A stretch of 64,000 nt of DNA from JAJDUF01 sp965238265 (GTDB lineage Bacteria; Chloroflexota; UBA11872; UBA12225; JAJDUF01), in assembly GCA_965238265.1 (NCBI GenBank), contig OZ250185.1, positions 2,294,001 to 2,358,000 on the forward strand, in the 5' to 3' direction. Shown here in pieces: positions 17,468 through 26,128 of this stretch. Position numbers and translations under genes: made by a program. Each line of letters opens with the position of its first letter. Within the stretch, counting starts at the first letter, position 1. The notes beneath the pieces were generated by a model. That model did no database searches and was not told where the DNA came from. It saw only the letters and a program-made list of their open reading frames with translations.

Positions 17468-18238
17468 TTAGGGGCGCAGTGCCGTGAGCACAATACCGGT
17501 ATCGTCGGCCTCGCCCACTGTACCCGACGGCTGCGCTTCATGCCGCTGCACTCCAGCAAAGCCGACCTCGGTCAGCAGATCGAGCCAGGTGCGTAGCGCG
17601 AAAAGACCGCACGTATGGCGGTCCGTTTCGATTGTGAGATGCCCGCTCCGCCGGATGAGATACAGAAAGGTCACTTCATACGTCGTGTCGGAGCAATCCG
17701 GGTCATAGGCGTTCTCAACCAGGACGACCTCCGTATCGGCGGAGGTATGTACGGAGGTCCAGGTCCGATTTTGCCGGAACCGCTCCGGGGTCGCCTCGAC
17801 GACGGTAAGGAAGACCCCGCCGGGCCGCAGCTGGGCAAAGGCCGTCTCGAACGCTGCCCGCAAGTCATCCAGCGAGAGCATATAGGCCCCGGCATCAAAG
17901 AGCACAACCGTGTCAAACGCCTCGTCTAGGCGCACCTCGCGCAGGTCGCCGACGCGATAGGTAACGTGAGGGTTGAGCCGGCGGGCCAAGGCCAGCATCG
18001 CGGGGCTGCGGTCCACGCCCGTGACCGCAAAGTGCCGCCGCAGGTGGTAGTCATGGTGCCCGCCACCACAGCCCAGGTGGAGCAGCGACCGGACCGGGCG
18101 CCGGCTGCGCTGCGCGATAAGCCGGCGATATTCCACACATTCCTCGCGGTAGTCCTCCGGCGGGCTGACGATAGGCCACAGCCAGGCTAGGTCGTCATAA
18201 AGGCGCGGGCCATCGTCCAGTGGGAGCAGTTGCGCCAT
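17468..18238 (-). CDS. Class I SAM-dependent methyltransferase
   Basis: A 256-residue methyltransferase. I place the start at ATG 18238, which has AGGAGGAGAGAGG upstream; the frame is open further to 18346 but that part is repeat sequence. Motif I is LLHLGCGGGHHDY (around residue 50), motif II has VTGVDRSPAMLALAR, and VVLFDAGAYML and LRPGGVFLTVVE follow, which is a complete Rossmann core. The C-terminal part (TYEVTFLYLIRRSGHL, HTCGLFALRTWLDLL) is the beta region that closes the active site. The methyl acceptor is unknown. The ribosome site and the repeat-free start argue that it is an active gene. Confidence 0.85.
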   Translation of the reverse strand: MAQLLPLDDGPRLYDDLAWLWPIVSPPEDYREECVEYRRLIAQRSRRPVRSLLHLGCGGGHHDYHLRRHFAVTGVDRSPAMLALARRLNPHVTYRVGDLREVRLDEAFDTVVLFDAGAYMLSLDDLRAAFETAFAQLRPGGVFLTVVEATPERFRQNRTWTSVHTSADTEVVLVENAYDPDCSDTTYEVTFLYLIRRSGHLTIETDRHTCGLFALRTWLDLLTEVGFAGVQRHEAQPSGTVGEADDTGIVLTALRP

Positions 18239-18295
18239 AGGTGGACCTCTCTCCTCCTGCAATGAGGTTCCGGGGCCACTGGCATCCCTCCCGCC

Positions 18296-18450
18296 GCACC
18301 TAACCCCCGGCCCCTTCCCTCCAGGGCAGGGGAGTCCGCGAGGCACCCGGCAGCCCGTTCCCTTTCAGGGAGGGAGCGGCTACCGGCGTGATGCCAACCG
18401 CCGCACGCCCCCTCTCCACTTGTGGAGAGGGGGCCGGGGGGTGAGGAGAG
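18296..18450. repeat. Repeat cluster (families C and D)
   Basis: CCTAACCCCCGGCCCCTTCC...AGGGGAGTCCGCG (18299-18340) is a family C copy. CGGCGTGATGCCAACCGC...CCCCTCTCCAC...GTGGAGAGGG (18385-18435) is a family D copy, nearly the same as one at 26999-27064. They fill the gap between the methyltransferase and the amidohydrolase. Confidence 0.75.
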
Positions 18451-18462
18451 ACTCCCCTCACC

Positions 18463-20091
18463 CTAGCCCGCTGCATAGACGACCTCGCCGGCGATGATCG
18501 TGTGGCTTACCCGTGCCTCTAGCAGCACCCGCGACGGCACGCCGAAGATGTCCGGCTCGATGATCGTCACGTCGGCCACCGCGCGCGGCCGGAGCGCCCC
18601 ATGCGCGTGCTCCAACCCGGCCGCGTAGGCTGCGCCGACCGTATAGGCCCGCACCGCCGCCGCGAGCGAGATGCACTCCTCCGGGTACCAGCCGCCAGCC
18701 GGCGTTCCGTCGGGTCGCTGTCGTGTGACCGCCGCAAAAAGACCGGCCAACGGGTCCGGCGTTTCCACCGGCGCATCGGACCCGAAGGCCAGGACCGTTC
18801 CGGCCCGCAGCAAGCTGCCGAACGCATAGGCGCCACGGCTCCGCGTGCCCCAGAAGCGGTCGGCGTTGGCCATGTCCTGAGTGGTGTGGATCGGCTGCAT
18901 TGACGCGACGACGCCAAGCGCGGCCAGGCGTGGGATGTCGTCTGGGTGTAGCACCTGGACGTGCTCGATGCGCGGGCGGCGCAAAGGATCGTCTGCCGAC
19001 AGGTGCGCGCCGGCTATCGTGTCCAGGGCTTGCCGATTGGCTCGGTCGCCGATAGCGTGCATGGCCACACCGAATCCGCTGTCGGCGGCGCGCCGGAGCA
19101 GGGTGGCCAGCGCCTCCGGCGGGGTAATCACGACGCCCGTATTGCCCGGCTCGTCCTCGAACGGCGCCAGCATCGCGGCCGTGTGGGAGCCAAGCGACCC
19201 ATCGAGAAAGCACTTCAGGTGCCCGACACGGAGGTGGTCGTCGCCCCAACCGGCCGCCATCCGGCGAGCGATGAGCTGATCGAGCGTGGCGGCCGGCGGC
19301 ATGTAGATGACCCGCAGCAGTAGCTCCCCCGCAGCAGCAAGGTTTTGCAGCGCGGCAAAGGTCGCCGGCGTGTCGGGCGCATGAACGCACGTCAGTCCCA
19401 GCTTGAGCAGCGCGGTCTGTGCTCGCCGCAACGCGCCCCGCAGCACCTCCGGCGGCGGATCGCCAACCGCCGTCTCGACAAGGCGCTGGGCGGACTCGCG
19501 CAAAATGCCGCTCGGCTCCCCATCTGCTTCCCGGTCAATCACCCCGCCGGCCGGCTGCGGCGTACACCGACCAATCCCCGCGCGGATCAGGGCCGCCGAG
19601 TTGACCCAAGTGATGTGCCGATCCTTGCGTGCGAGAGCGACGGGCCGATGGGGGGAAACGGCATCGAGCGCGTGCCGGTCCGGCAAGCGGGGTTCCGGCC
19701 AGAGCGTATGGTCCCAGCCGCCGCCGAGCAGCCAGGCATCGCTCGGCAAGTCGCCGGTCCGCGCCGCCACCAGCGCAACCACCTCGGCAAGTGACCCCAC
19801 ACCCGCCAGGTCCATCTGATCCAACTGCAAGCCGTAAGCGCCGAGGTGTAAGTGAGCATCGGTCAGCCCCGGCAGCACACAGGCATCCGGTACGTGCAGC
19901 TCTTCCACCTGGCGCTGCCCAAGCGCCCGCACAGCCGCGCGTACATCGGCCGCCGAGCCAACGGTGTGGACCCGGCCGCCGACCAGCAACAGCGCGTCGG
20001 CCGCCGGCTGCGCCGGGTGCATAGTCACCACGCGGCCACCATAGATCGCTAGTGGCCGTACCGCCTCTGCCCTCGTCACAGCTCCCGACAT
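18463..20091 (-). CDS. YtcJ-like amidohydrolase family 3 protein
   Basis: A 542-residue metal-dependent amidohydrolase of the YtcJ type. The strand-1 motif is LPGLTDAHLHLGAYG (around residue 76), followed by WLLGGGWDHTLWPE, the family signature AGIGRCTPQPAGGVIDRE, the GHLKCFLDGSLGSHTAAML segment with the carboxylated-Lys region, VAMHAIGDRANRQALD, RIEHVQVL and the last metal Asp in LAFGSDAPVE. YtcJ-like proteins are annotated as hydrolases of cyclic amides or N-acyl amines, but few substrates are proven. This is a second amidohydrolase within 5 kb, though of a different subfamily from the one at 15760. The start at 20091 is followed immediately by a well-aligned N-terminus. Confidence 0.88.
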   Translation of the reverse strand: MSGAVTRAEAVRPLAIYGGRVVTMHPAQPAADALLLVGGRVHTVGSAADVRAAVRALGQRQVEELHVPDACVLPGLTDAHLHLGAYGLQLDQMDLAGVGSLAEVVALVAARTGDLPSDAWLLGGGWDHTLWPEPRLPDRHALDAVSPHRPVALARKDRHITWVNSAALIRAGIGRCTPQPAGGVIDREADGEPSGILRESAQRLVETAVGDPPPEVLRGALRRAQTALLKLGLTCVHAPDTPATFAALQNLAAAGELLLRVIYMPPAATLDQLIARRMAAGWGDDHLRVGHLKCFLDGSLGSHTAAMLAPFEDEPGNTGVVITPPEALATLLRRAADSGFGVAMHAIGDRANRQALDTIAGAHLSADDPLRRPRIEHVQVLHPDDIPRLAALGVVASMQPIHTTQDMANADRFWGTRSRGAYAFGSLLRAGTVLAFGSDAPVETPDPLAGLFAAVTRQRPDGTPAGGWYPEECISLAAAVRAYTVGAAYAAGLEHAHGALRPRAVADVTIIEPDIFGVPSRVLLEARVSHTIIAGEVVYAAG

Positions 20092-20120
20092 TTTCTCAGC
20101 AGACTACTCACCCGTATGTC

Positions 20121-20687
20121 TCACGGCACCACCAGCGAGGGTTCTTGAGCAATGCAGTGAGGCGAGGGGCGAGGTCGGATGAGGCTCGGCTGCACGTGCC
20201 AGGCTTCCGGGCCGCTCGCCTCCAGCGATCCGTCGGCAAGAATGTGGTGCAGCGTCAGGCCATCGTTTTGCAGTGTTCGGCCAATGAGGTTGTGCCGGTG
20301 GCACTGGTGATAGTCTCCCTCGCTACACATAATGCAAGCGCGCTCCTGCCGAATCAGCTGCTTGAGACGTGCTATGGCTTGGCGGTACGCAGGTAGCTCG
20401 GTCATCAGCTCGTAGTCCACACGCCCGGCCGCATCATACGCCTCCCCCGTAGCCGGGCGCCCGCCCAACTCCTTGCCGGCGAAACGGTACTCGATCCCAT
20501 GCCGCCGAAGATACTGCTGGAGCGGCTGCTTGTTGAACCAGGGCGCAATACGGCTGTACGGAGCGGATCGCACGTCCACCACCAGGGTAATGTCGTGCTG
20601 CTGCAACAGTTCGATGAACCGTTCCGGGGCCAGACGGCTATGACCAATCGTGTACAGTGCTGCCCCCTCGGCCGGCCGATCACCCAT
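20121..20687 (-). CDS. DUF488 family protein
   Basis: A 188-residue DUF488 protein from ATG 20687. The N-terminus has YTIGHSRL and VVDVRSAPYSR, the middle KELGGRP, and the C-terminal third the cysteine-rich signature CIMCSEGDYHQCHRH near residues 130-145, all family hallmarks. The biochemical role of DUF488 is unknown; the conserved Arg, Cys and His residues suggest an enzyme. It is separated by 29 bases from the YtcJ-like gene downstream on the same strand, so the two may be co-transcribed. Confidence 0.88.
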   Translation of the reverse strand: MGDRPAEGAALYTIGHSRLAPERFIELLQQHDITLVVDVRSAPYSRIAPWFNKQPLQQYLRRHGIEYRFAGKELGGRPATGEAYDAAGRVDYELMTELPAYRQAIARLKQLIRQERACIMCSEGDYHQCHRHNLIGRTLQNDGLTLHHILADGSLEASGPEAWHVQPSLIRPRPSPHCIAQEPSLVVP

Positions 20688-20749
20688 GTTCCAACCTCAC
20701 CTTGTCCCTAATGCTACCCAACGAGAGCGCCGCCGGTCCGGGGCGAAGG

Positions 20750-20942
20750 GCGGACCTACCCCCAACCCCCTCCCTGAAAGGGAAGGGGCTACAGGTCGCC
20801 GCGCGGACTCCCCTTCCCTCCAGGGAAGGGGCCGGGGGTTAGGTGGCCCTCCATCCTGTCAATAATCTAATCCTGCAAATCCTGATGCTGACAACGTGAT
20901 CCCCGCTCCGCTGGATTCCGGCCTTCGCCGCAATGACGGGAA
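20750..20942. repeat. Family C repeat pair and a family A relative
   Basis: Two copies of the family C unit lie head to tail: CCTACCCCCAACCCCCTCC...AGGGAAGGGG (20754-20788) and CGGACTCCCCTTCCC...GGGGTTAGG (20806-20843). A family A relative, GGATTCCGGCCTTCGCCG with AATGACGGG, sits at 20912-20940. Nothing else is visible between the DUF488 gene and the response regulator. Confidence 0.75.
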
Positions 20943-20950
20943 GCGATGAT

Positions 20951-21745
20951 CTATGACGGCCGGCGATTGAGGCGGTAGCCTACGTCGCGCACGGTGAGGA
21001 CAAAGCGCGGCCGGCGCGGATCAGGCTCGATCTTACCCCGCAGGTGCAGGATATGGCTGTCGAGGAGGCGGGTGCCGCCCTCCGAATCGTAACCCCAAAC
21101 GGTTGCCACCAACTCGTTGCGCGTCAGCACGCGGCCCGTCGATTCAGCCAGCGCCAGGAGCAGATCGAACTCGGTGCGCGTCAGCGCGACTTCCTGCCCG
21201 CCGACCAGCACGCGGCGCTCGGCCGGAAGCACCTCCAGGGCGCCGAACACCAGGCGGTCCGCCGGCTCGTCCGCGTCGGCGTCTGCTGCGGTACCGCTCG
21301 CGGCGCTAGGTGCCGTTCTGCGCTCGGACTCGGCTGCCGCCCGGCGCAGACCCGCGCGAACGCGAGCCACCAGCTCACGCACGCTGAACGGCTTGGTCAC
21401 GTAGTCGTCGGCGCCTAGCTCCAGACCGACAATCTTATCCACATCATCGCCGCGGGCACTGACCATAATGATCGGCACCAGGCGATCTTCAAGCCTGATC
21501 TGCCGGCAAACGTCGAGGCCGCTCATATCCGGGAGCATGATGTCCAGCAACACGAGGTCGGGCCGCTGCCGGCGGACGGCCGCCAAGGCTTGCTCGCCGG
21601 TCGTCGCCTCGACCGTCTGCCAGCCCTCACGTTCACTGGCCACCCGAAGGCTGAAACGTACCGCCGGCTCGTCCTCGACGATGAGAATACGCGGCACCGC
21701 ATTCGCACCACGCCGGCCGCTATTCCGTCGCGCTGACGTGGTCAT
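20951..21745 (-). CDS. OmpR/PhoB-family response regulator
   Basis: A 264-residue two-component regulator. The receiver domain (residues 18-135) has the acidic pair in LIVEDEPA, the phospho-acceptor Asp68 in LLDIMLPD, the MVSARGDD strand 4 and Lys in YVTKPFSVREL. A 30-residue Ala/Asp-rich linker precedes the winged-helix DNA-binding domain (residues 165-262: LTRTEFDLLLAL, GRVLTRNELVATVWG, 'VDSHILHLRGKIE'-like text as LLDSHILHLRGKIEPD and VRDVGYRL). It is translated after the histidine kinase gene, which overlaps it by four bases, so the pair is one signalling unit. The target genes are unknown. Confidence 0.95.
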   Translation of the reverse strand: MTTSARRNSGRRGANAVPRILIVEDEPAVRFSLRVASEREGWQTVEATTGEQALAAVRRQRPDLVLLDIMLPDMSGLDVCRQIRLEDRLVPIIMVSARGDDVDKIVGLELGADDYVTKPFSVRELVARVRAGLRRAAAESERRTAPSAASGTAADADADEPADRLVFGALEVLPAERRVLVGGQEVALTRTEFDLLLALAESTGRVLTRNELVATVWGYDSEGGTRLLDSHILHLRGKIEPDPRRPRFVLTVRDVGYRLNRRPS

Positions 21746-23781
21746 GCCTCCGGTCCATTCGCCGCCGCCGGCGCCGCCGCCGAGCCGGCCACCGGCGCGG
21801 GTGCATCCTGGCGCTGAACGCAGTCCGGTGCGACGGGCACGGTAAACCGGAATGTAGCGCCCCGGCCCAGCTCGCTCTCGACGCGGAGCGTACCACCCAT
21901 CAACTCAACCAGATTGCGGGCAATGTAGAGGCCGAGGCCGGTACCGGTCCGCCGGAGCCGATGCTGACCCTCTACCTGATAGAACTTGTCGAAGATGTGA
22001 GGCAAGTGCTCTGCCGCGATACCGGGGCCTTCGTCAACCACGCTGATCTCGACGAACGGGCCGCATGCCGACACCGGAGCCGCACCACCCCCCACCCCAG
22101 TCCCGTCATTCCCGCGCACGCGGGAATCCATGTCCCACTCCGGCTCCGGCACGTCAGCGGTCTCCACACGGAACGCCTGCACGCGGACGCCAGCGCCAGC
22201 CGGGACGTAGCGCAGCGCGTTGCCGAGCAGATTGTCCAGCACGCGGCCGAGGTGGTCACGATCAGCCCAGACCGTGAGGAGCTGTGGCGACGGCTCCAGC
22301 ACGAAGTGGGGACCACCCTCCAGCACTTGGCCTTGCACCACTGCGATAGCCTCCCGCAGCAGCGCTTCCAGGTCGAGCCGCTGCGGCTCGGACGTCAGGC
22401 CTCCGGCCTCAATCCGAGTCACGTCGAGGATATTGTCCACCAAACGGCTCAAACGCACCGCTTCCGCGTTGATGTGCCCAGCCAGCTCCCGCGATTGGTC
22501 CGGTGCGAGCACGTGCTCCAGCAGCAGCTCGCTCAACGCCCGGAGCGACGTGAGCGGTGTCCGCAGCTCGTGGGACACGGTGGAGATCAGGGACGACTTC
22601 AGCTCGTCCATCTCTTTCGCCACGGTAATGTCGCGGAGCACCAGGACAATCCGCGGCGTGCCCCGCCGCCGGCTCACCACCTCAGCGAGACTGGCCCCCA
22701 CCCACCGTTCGTCCCCGTGGCGCGCCCGCAGACGCATCTCCAGATAGGGCACTTCCGTACCGGAGTCCGCCGGCCCTTCCGGCGTGCCCCCGCTGCTTCC
22801 CAGCTCGCTGGGGACCAGCAGCGGGGGCAGCGCCGCCGGCTGCTCATCTGCCCGCATCTCCGCCTGTTCACCGGAGGTGTCGAGAGCACGAGCGATGGTG
22901 TCGGCATCGAGAGGACTGCCGGTCGAGAGCTTGGCTCGCAGGACCTCGAAACACACGCGGCCAACGGCCTCGGCCTCCTGCCAGCCCGTGAGGCGCTCGC
23001 AACCGGGGCTGAACAGCAGTATCCGCCATTCGCTATCCAGCGCGAGAATGCCATCCTCGGCGTGGAAGATGACGTTCTGCAGCAGCTCGCGGTGACGACT
23101 CGCCGCGGCCTCTGCCCGCCCGGTACGCGCGTACAGCAGGGCATTCTCAATGGCTGTGGCAGCGTGGGCCGAGAAACTGACGAGCAGCGCTACTTCGGCC
23201 GGCGTGAACTCGTGGACATCGCGACGATAGATGCTCAAAACTCCCACCGGCTGGCCCCGGCGGAGCAGCGGCGCCGCCAAGAAGGAGCGGATGCCTTCCT
23301 GCTCCCAGAGCGGGCGAGACCGGACGCGCGAGTCGCTGGCAACGTCGGCGACCGCGAGCGGATGGGCGGAAAGGGCCACCAAGCCGGTGACGCCTTCACC
23401 GACTTCGAGATTGGCCACCGCCTGCACATATTCGCGCGAGAGGCCCTCGGAGGAGAGACGCTGGAGCGTGCCCTGCTCATCGAGGCGCCATACCGCCGCC
23501 GCCGAGGCGCCCAGCAGGTTGGTCGCGCTGGCCATGATCTTGCGTAGCAGCTCGGCCAGCGTGAGGTTGGCGGTGCTCGCTTGACCGATCTCCAGGAGTG
23601 CCCGCAGCTGTGCGCGCACAACACGCTGGGAGGCGCGAAGCTGCGCCTCGACCCGGCGCAGGTGGCGAATTTCGGCGCTCAGGAGTTCAGCGTTGGACGC
23701 AGCGGGCGGTGTAGCAGCTCGCTGGTCGTCGTCAGGACGGCGGGGCTGGCTCCTGGCCGGGGATTTGCGAACTGCGTCCAT
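21742..23781 (-). CDS. Histidine kinase with GAF and PAS domains
   Basis: A 679-residue soluble sensor kinase without membrane helices. Domain order: Arg-rich N-terminus, coiled coil (25-65), GAF domain (about 65-210; GVTGLVALSAHPLAV, GQPVGVLSIYRRD), PAS domain (about 225-375; GILALDSEWRILLFSPG), HisKA (395-460) with the phospho-acceptor His in STVSHELRTPLTSLRA, and HATPase (500-655) with NLLGNALRYVP, VVDEGPGIA and GTGLGLYIARNLVE. The GAF domain suggests sensing of a small intracellular ligand or redox state. A 30-base palindromic repeat lies in frame between the N box and G1 box at 22103-22136, adding a loop containing MDSRVRGND. It overlaps the downstream regulator gene. Confidence 0.93.
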   Translation of the reverse strand: MDAVRKSPARSQPRRPDDDQRAATPPAASNAELLSAEIRHLRRVEAQLRASQRVVRAQLRALLEIGQASTANLTLAELLRKIMASATNLLGASAAAVWRLDEQGTLQRLSSEGLSREYVQAVANLEVGEGVTGLVALSAHPLAVADVASDSRVRSRPLWEQEGIRSFLAAPLLRRGQPVGVLSIYRRDVHEFTPAEVALLVSFSAHAATAIENALLYARTGRAEAAASRHRELLQNVIFHAEDGILALDSEWRILLFSPGCERLTGWQEAEAVGRVCFEVLRAKLSTGSPLDADTIARALDTSGEQAEMRADEQPAALPPLLVPSELGSSGGTPEGPADSGTEVPYLEMRLRARHGDERWVGASLAEVVSRRRGTPRIVLVLRDITVAKEMDELKSSLISTVSHELRTPLTSLRALSELLLEHVLAPDQSRELAGHINAEAVRLSRLVDNILDVTRIEAGGLTSEPQRLDLEALLREAIAVVQGQVLEGGPHFVLEPSPQLLTVWADRDHLGRVLDNLLGNALRYVPAGAGVRVQAFRVETADVPEPEWDMDSRVRGNDGTGVGGGAAPVSACGPFVEISVVDEGPGIAAEHLPHIFDKFYQVEGQHRLRRTGTGLGLYIARNLVELMGGTLRVESELGRGATFRFTVPVAPDCVQRQDAPAPVAGSAAAPAAANGPEA
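22103..22136. repeat. Family A palindrome inside the kinase gene
   Basis: CGTCATTCCCGCG CACGCGGGAATCC at 22105-22130 is the same inverted-repeat unit seen in gaps at 1.2, 24.6 and 46.2 kb. On the coding strand it reads GGATTCCCGCGTG and CGCGGGAATGACG. It keeps the frame open. Confidence 0.8.
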
Positions 23782-23997
23782 GATGCCCGTTCACCGCCGG
23801 GGCGAGCACACCGGCCGCGGGACCGCACCCTGCCCCCACCGCAGCGAGGGACGCGGCGCTAAGTGGCGACACAACATCTGGCCTGGACCACAAGCCGCTA
23901 GGCCAGATCAGCAGGCCGGAAGCTGCTGCTGGCGCGGTCTCGCCTCGCCAACGGGGTAAGGCTGACCGCCCAGGTCGTTGCAGCAACGCCGGATGAG

Positions 23998-24240
23998 CTA
24001 CTGCATGAAGAAGTCGGCGTTGATGTCAATGAAATGCACCCACTCTTCGGGCACAGCATCCTCAGGGTAGATTGCGCTCACCGGGCAGACCGGCTCGCAG
24101 GCGCCACAGTCTATGCACTCATCAGGATCAATGTAATATATCTCGTCATCGTCCGTCGTGTGAATACAATCAACCGGGCACACGTCCACGCACGAGGCGT
24201 CCTTGGTGCCAATGCACGGCTGCGTGATCACGTAGGTCAT
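23998..24240 (-). CDS. Seven-iron/bacterial-type ferredoxin
   Basis: An 80-residue ferredoxin starting at ATG 24240 with GAGGAGG upstream. The N-terminal cluster-binding pattern is C-x6-C-x3-CPVDC (PCIGTKDASCVDVCPVDC), then ECIDCGACEPVCPVSAI supplies the second C-x2-C-x2-C-x3-CP set. This is the layout of small 2x[4Fe-4S] or [3Fe-4S][4Fe-4S] ferredoxins. The C-terminus WVHFIDINADFF is typical of the Chloroflexota/Actinobacteria group. It is a likely low-potential electron carrier and could serve the 2-oxoacid:ferredoxin oxidoreductase at 47.4-50.2 kb, which lacks its own ferredoxin domain, but it is not adjacent. Confidence 0.92.
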   Translation of the reverse strand: MTYVITQPCIGTKDASCVDVCPVDCIHTTDDDEIYYIDPDECIDCGACEPVCPVSAIYPEDAVPEEWVHFIDINADFFMQ

Positions 24241-24260
24241 AGCGAACCTCCTCGTATGAG

Positions 24261-24278
24261 CCGAGACTCCTGTCTCGG
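24261..24278. terminator. 7-bp perfect hairpin between the two ferredoxin copies
   Basis: CCGAGAC and GTCTCGG pair around a TCCT loop in the 42-base gap between the decayed ferredoxin copy and the intact one. There is no T run, so it may shape the mRNA rather than terminate it. Confidence 0.4.
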
Positions 24279-24282
24279 TCAC

Positions 24283-24432
24283 CTAGCTCTGAAAGAACTC
24301 AGCGTTGATGTCGAAGCAGTGGGACCACTCCACTAGATCAATATAGTACATCTGCGCGTCGTTCGTAGTGTGGATGCAATCCACCGGACAGACCTCTACG
24401 CACGAGGCGCCTTCCAACTCGCTACACGGGGT
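24283..24432 (-). pseudogene. Decayed second ferredoxin copy with internal deletion
   Basis: Reading the minus strand from about 24432 gives TPCSELEGASCVEVCPVDC, then IHTTNDAQMYYID, then directly LVEWSHCFDINAEFFQS and a stop at 24283. This aligns with the intact ferredoxin next door over both ends (CVDVCPVDCIHTT and WVHFIDINADFF), but the whole second cluster-binding segment, about 28 residues, is missing. No in-frame ATG is visible upstream before a TAG at about 24508. It is best read as a tandem duplicate that lost its middle, not a working protein. Confidence 0.65.
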
Positions 24433-24577
24433 TGAGCAATCCTGGAGATCACGAGCAGCCCCCGGCAGCGAGGCGCGGATTACCGTAGCATAGTCTAGCC
24501 TGTTCTAACCAAATCCTAGCACCGGAGACCCGATAAGCGGCCGCACTGTCTGGAAGTTATCTGGAGATTCATCCACG

Positions 24578-26128
24578 CTAGATTCCCGCTTTCGCGGGAA
24601 TGACGGGCCGGGGCGAGCGAGACGCCCGTTCATCAAGTGCCGCCCAGGCGATGTCAAGCTCCCGTTGCACGCGGCCCTGAGCGTCTCGCAGCGCGCGCAG
24701 CTCCGTCACCTCGCCGGTCCCTGCCCGCCGAAAGGCAGTCTGCAAGCTATCCGCGACGACCCGTGGCACCGGATTCCGCTCCGGCGAGCGAGCATACCGG
24801 GCCTGCTCCAGGGCGTGCCGGTTGAACTCGTCGAGCGTCGTGTGGCCAGAAGGCCGCTCGGCAAGGCGGTAGCGATCGAGCGGCAGCTGGCCGCTGTACG
24901 CCGGTACCCACTGCCAGCCGTGACGCGCGGCCTCGGCCGCCGCTGCCCGATCACGCGGGCCGGCCGTCGGGTGCGCCACCAGGAATTGGGCCACCTCCCA
25001 AGCGGCCTCGACATGCTGACCCGGCACCAGCGCGAGTGTACGCACTTTAGCCTGGGTGATTGGTGTCTCGCCGTCGCGGCGCACCGGCAGGGGCGCGAAG
25101 TTCACCGGCAGGTCAGGCGCAAAGCGCGAAAGTTGGTCCAGAAAACGATTGCTGGCATGGGCGGCGAAGAGCTGGCCGGTGAGCAGGGGATGCGCGTCGT
25201 TAAAGCCCCAGGTCCGCTGCTGCTCCACCAGCGCCGCCGGCCCCCCTTGGTCCCGCATCCAGGAGGTAAGCCATTCGAGGGCGTCAAGGTTCGCCGGATG
25301 AGTCAGGCTGGCCGCGCGCCCATCCGCGCTCACGATGCGTCCGCCGTTCTGCCAGCACCAGACCTGGGGCTTCGAGAAACGATCACTGGGATCGAAGCCC
25401 CAGCGGCGGTGACCGGGCAGAACGGCACCATCAGACGCCGGCAAGCGGGTGGTGCCGTTCCGGCCGGCCGGGAGGCCCGACGAGCGTGCCAGGCTGCCGG
25501 CCAGCGCGCGGAAACGCTCCCATGTGCTGCGTGGCTGCGTAAAGTCCAGCCCGGCTTGTCGGTAGTCTATGCCTGCTTCGTGCAAGAACTGGCGGTTGAA
25601 GAAGAGCAGCATGATAGCAAGCCCCTCCGGCAGCGCGTAGAGGCGATCATCCAATCCATAGCAAGGCTGCAAGGCCGGCGGCATAAAGGCTTCGAGATCG
25701 TAGCGGCGCGCACGGACGAGACTATCGAGCGGCTGCACAACGTTGGCCAGCGCGAGCGGGGTGAGGTCTTCAGCCGCCAGCGTGAGCAGTGCCGGTGGCT
25801 GTGCTGCCGCTATGGCCGCAGCAAGGATGTCCGCAGACGGCGCGGCCGCTCGCTCGCTCACTTCCAGTAGCGGGGGGCCGTGGATTTCGTTCCACGCGGC
25901 CGCCGCGCCCCGCTGGGCTGGCGTCGAGACGCTAGTCCACCATTCCAGCCGCGGCGTCTCGCCTCCCGCCGGGGCCTGGGGCGTAGGGGCCGGCGCAGCG
26001 ATGGCACAGGCCGGGAGCAGTCCGGCCAGGATCAGCCGACCGGCCATGGAGTAGGAGCGGCGGCGCGTCAGCCGCCGGCCTGGCGCTGCCGGGGGGCTAG
26101 TCGGCCACCGCATCTTACGAACGGACAT
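24578..26128 (-). CDS. Extracellular solute-binding lipoprotein (ABC transporter family 1)
   Basis: A 516-residue binding protein starting at about ATG 26128 (an ATG at 26179 is also possible). A basic stretch precedes the signal core and the lipobox LLPAC, so it is lipid-anchored. The mature part follows the family 1 plan: LEWWTSVSTPAQ, LYALPEGLAIMLLFFNRQFL, GIDYRQAGLDF, WERFRALAGSLA, RWGFDPSDRFSK, GQLFAAHASNRFL and LALVPGQHVEAAWEVAQFL. Such proteins deliver sugars or similar solutes to an ABC permease; no permease genes lie nearby. The final residues PVIPAKAGI plus the stop codon are encoded by a palindromic repeat copy at 24580-24606, so the native C-terminus may have been replaced. Confidence 0.8.
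   Translation of the reverse strand: MSVRKMRWPTSPPAAPGRRLTRRRSYSMAGRLILAGLLPACAIAAPAPTPQAPAGGETPRLEWWTSVSTPAQRGAAAAWNEIHGPPLLEVSERAAAPSADILAAAIAAAQPPALLTLAAEDLTPLALANVVQPLDSLVRARRYDLEAFMPPALQPCYGLDDRLYALPEGLAIMLLFFNRQFLHEAGIDYRQAGLDFTQPRSTWERFRALAGSLARSSGLPAGRNGTTRLPASDGAVLPGHRRWGFDPSDRFSKPQVWCWQNGGRIVSADGRAASLTHPANLDALEWLTSWMRDQGGPAALVEQQRTWGFNDAHPLLTGQLFAAHASNRFLDQLSRFAPDLPVNFAPLPVRRDGETPITQAKVRTLALVPGQHVEAAWEVAQFLVAHPTAGPRDRAAAAEAARHGWQWVPAYSGQLPLDRYRLAERPSGHTTLDEFNRHALEQARYARSPERNPVPRVVADSLQTAFRRAGTGEVTELRALRDAQGRVQRELDIAWAALDERASRSPRPVIPAKAGI
24580..24606. repeat. Family A palindrome forming a gene end
   Basis: AGATTCCCGCTTTCGCGGG followed by AATGACGG is the palindromic unit that also lies at 1226-1251 and 46.2 kb. 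Here it overlaps the last ten codons of the solute-binding protein gene. Confidence 0.8.

Noticed and set aside
21961..23547. 528-codon plus-strand frame over the histidine kinase
   Set aside because: Shadow; His/Arg-rich text without domains.
24665..25870. 401-codon plus-strand frame over the solute-binding protein
   Set aside because: Shadow; no signal or domain.
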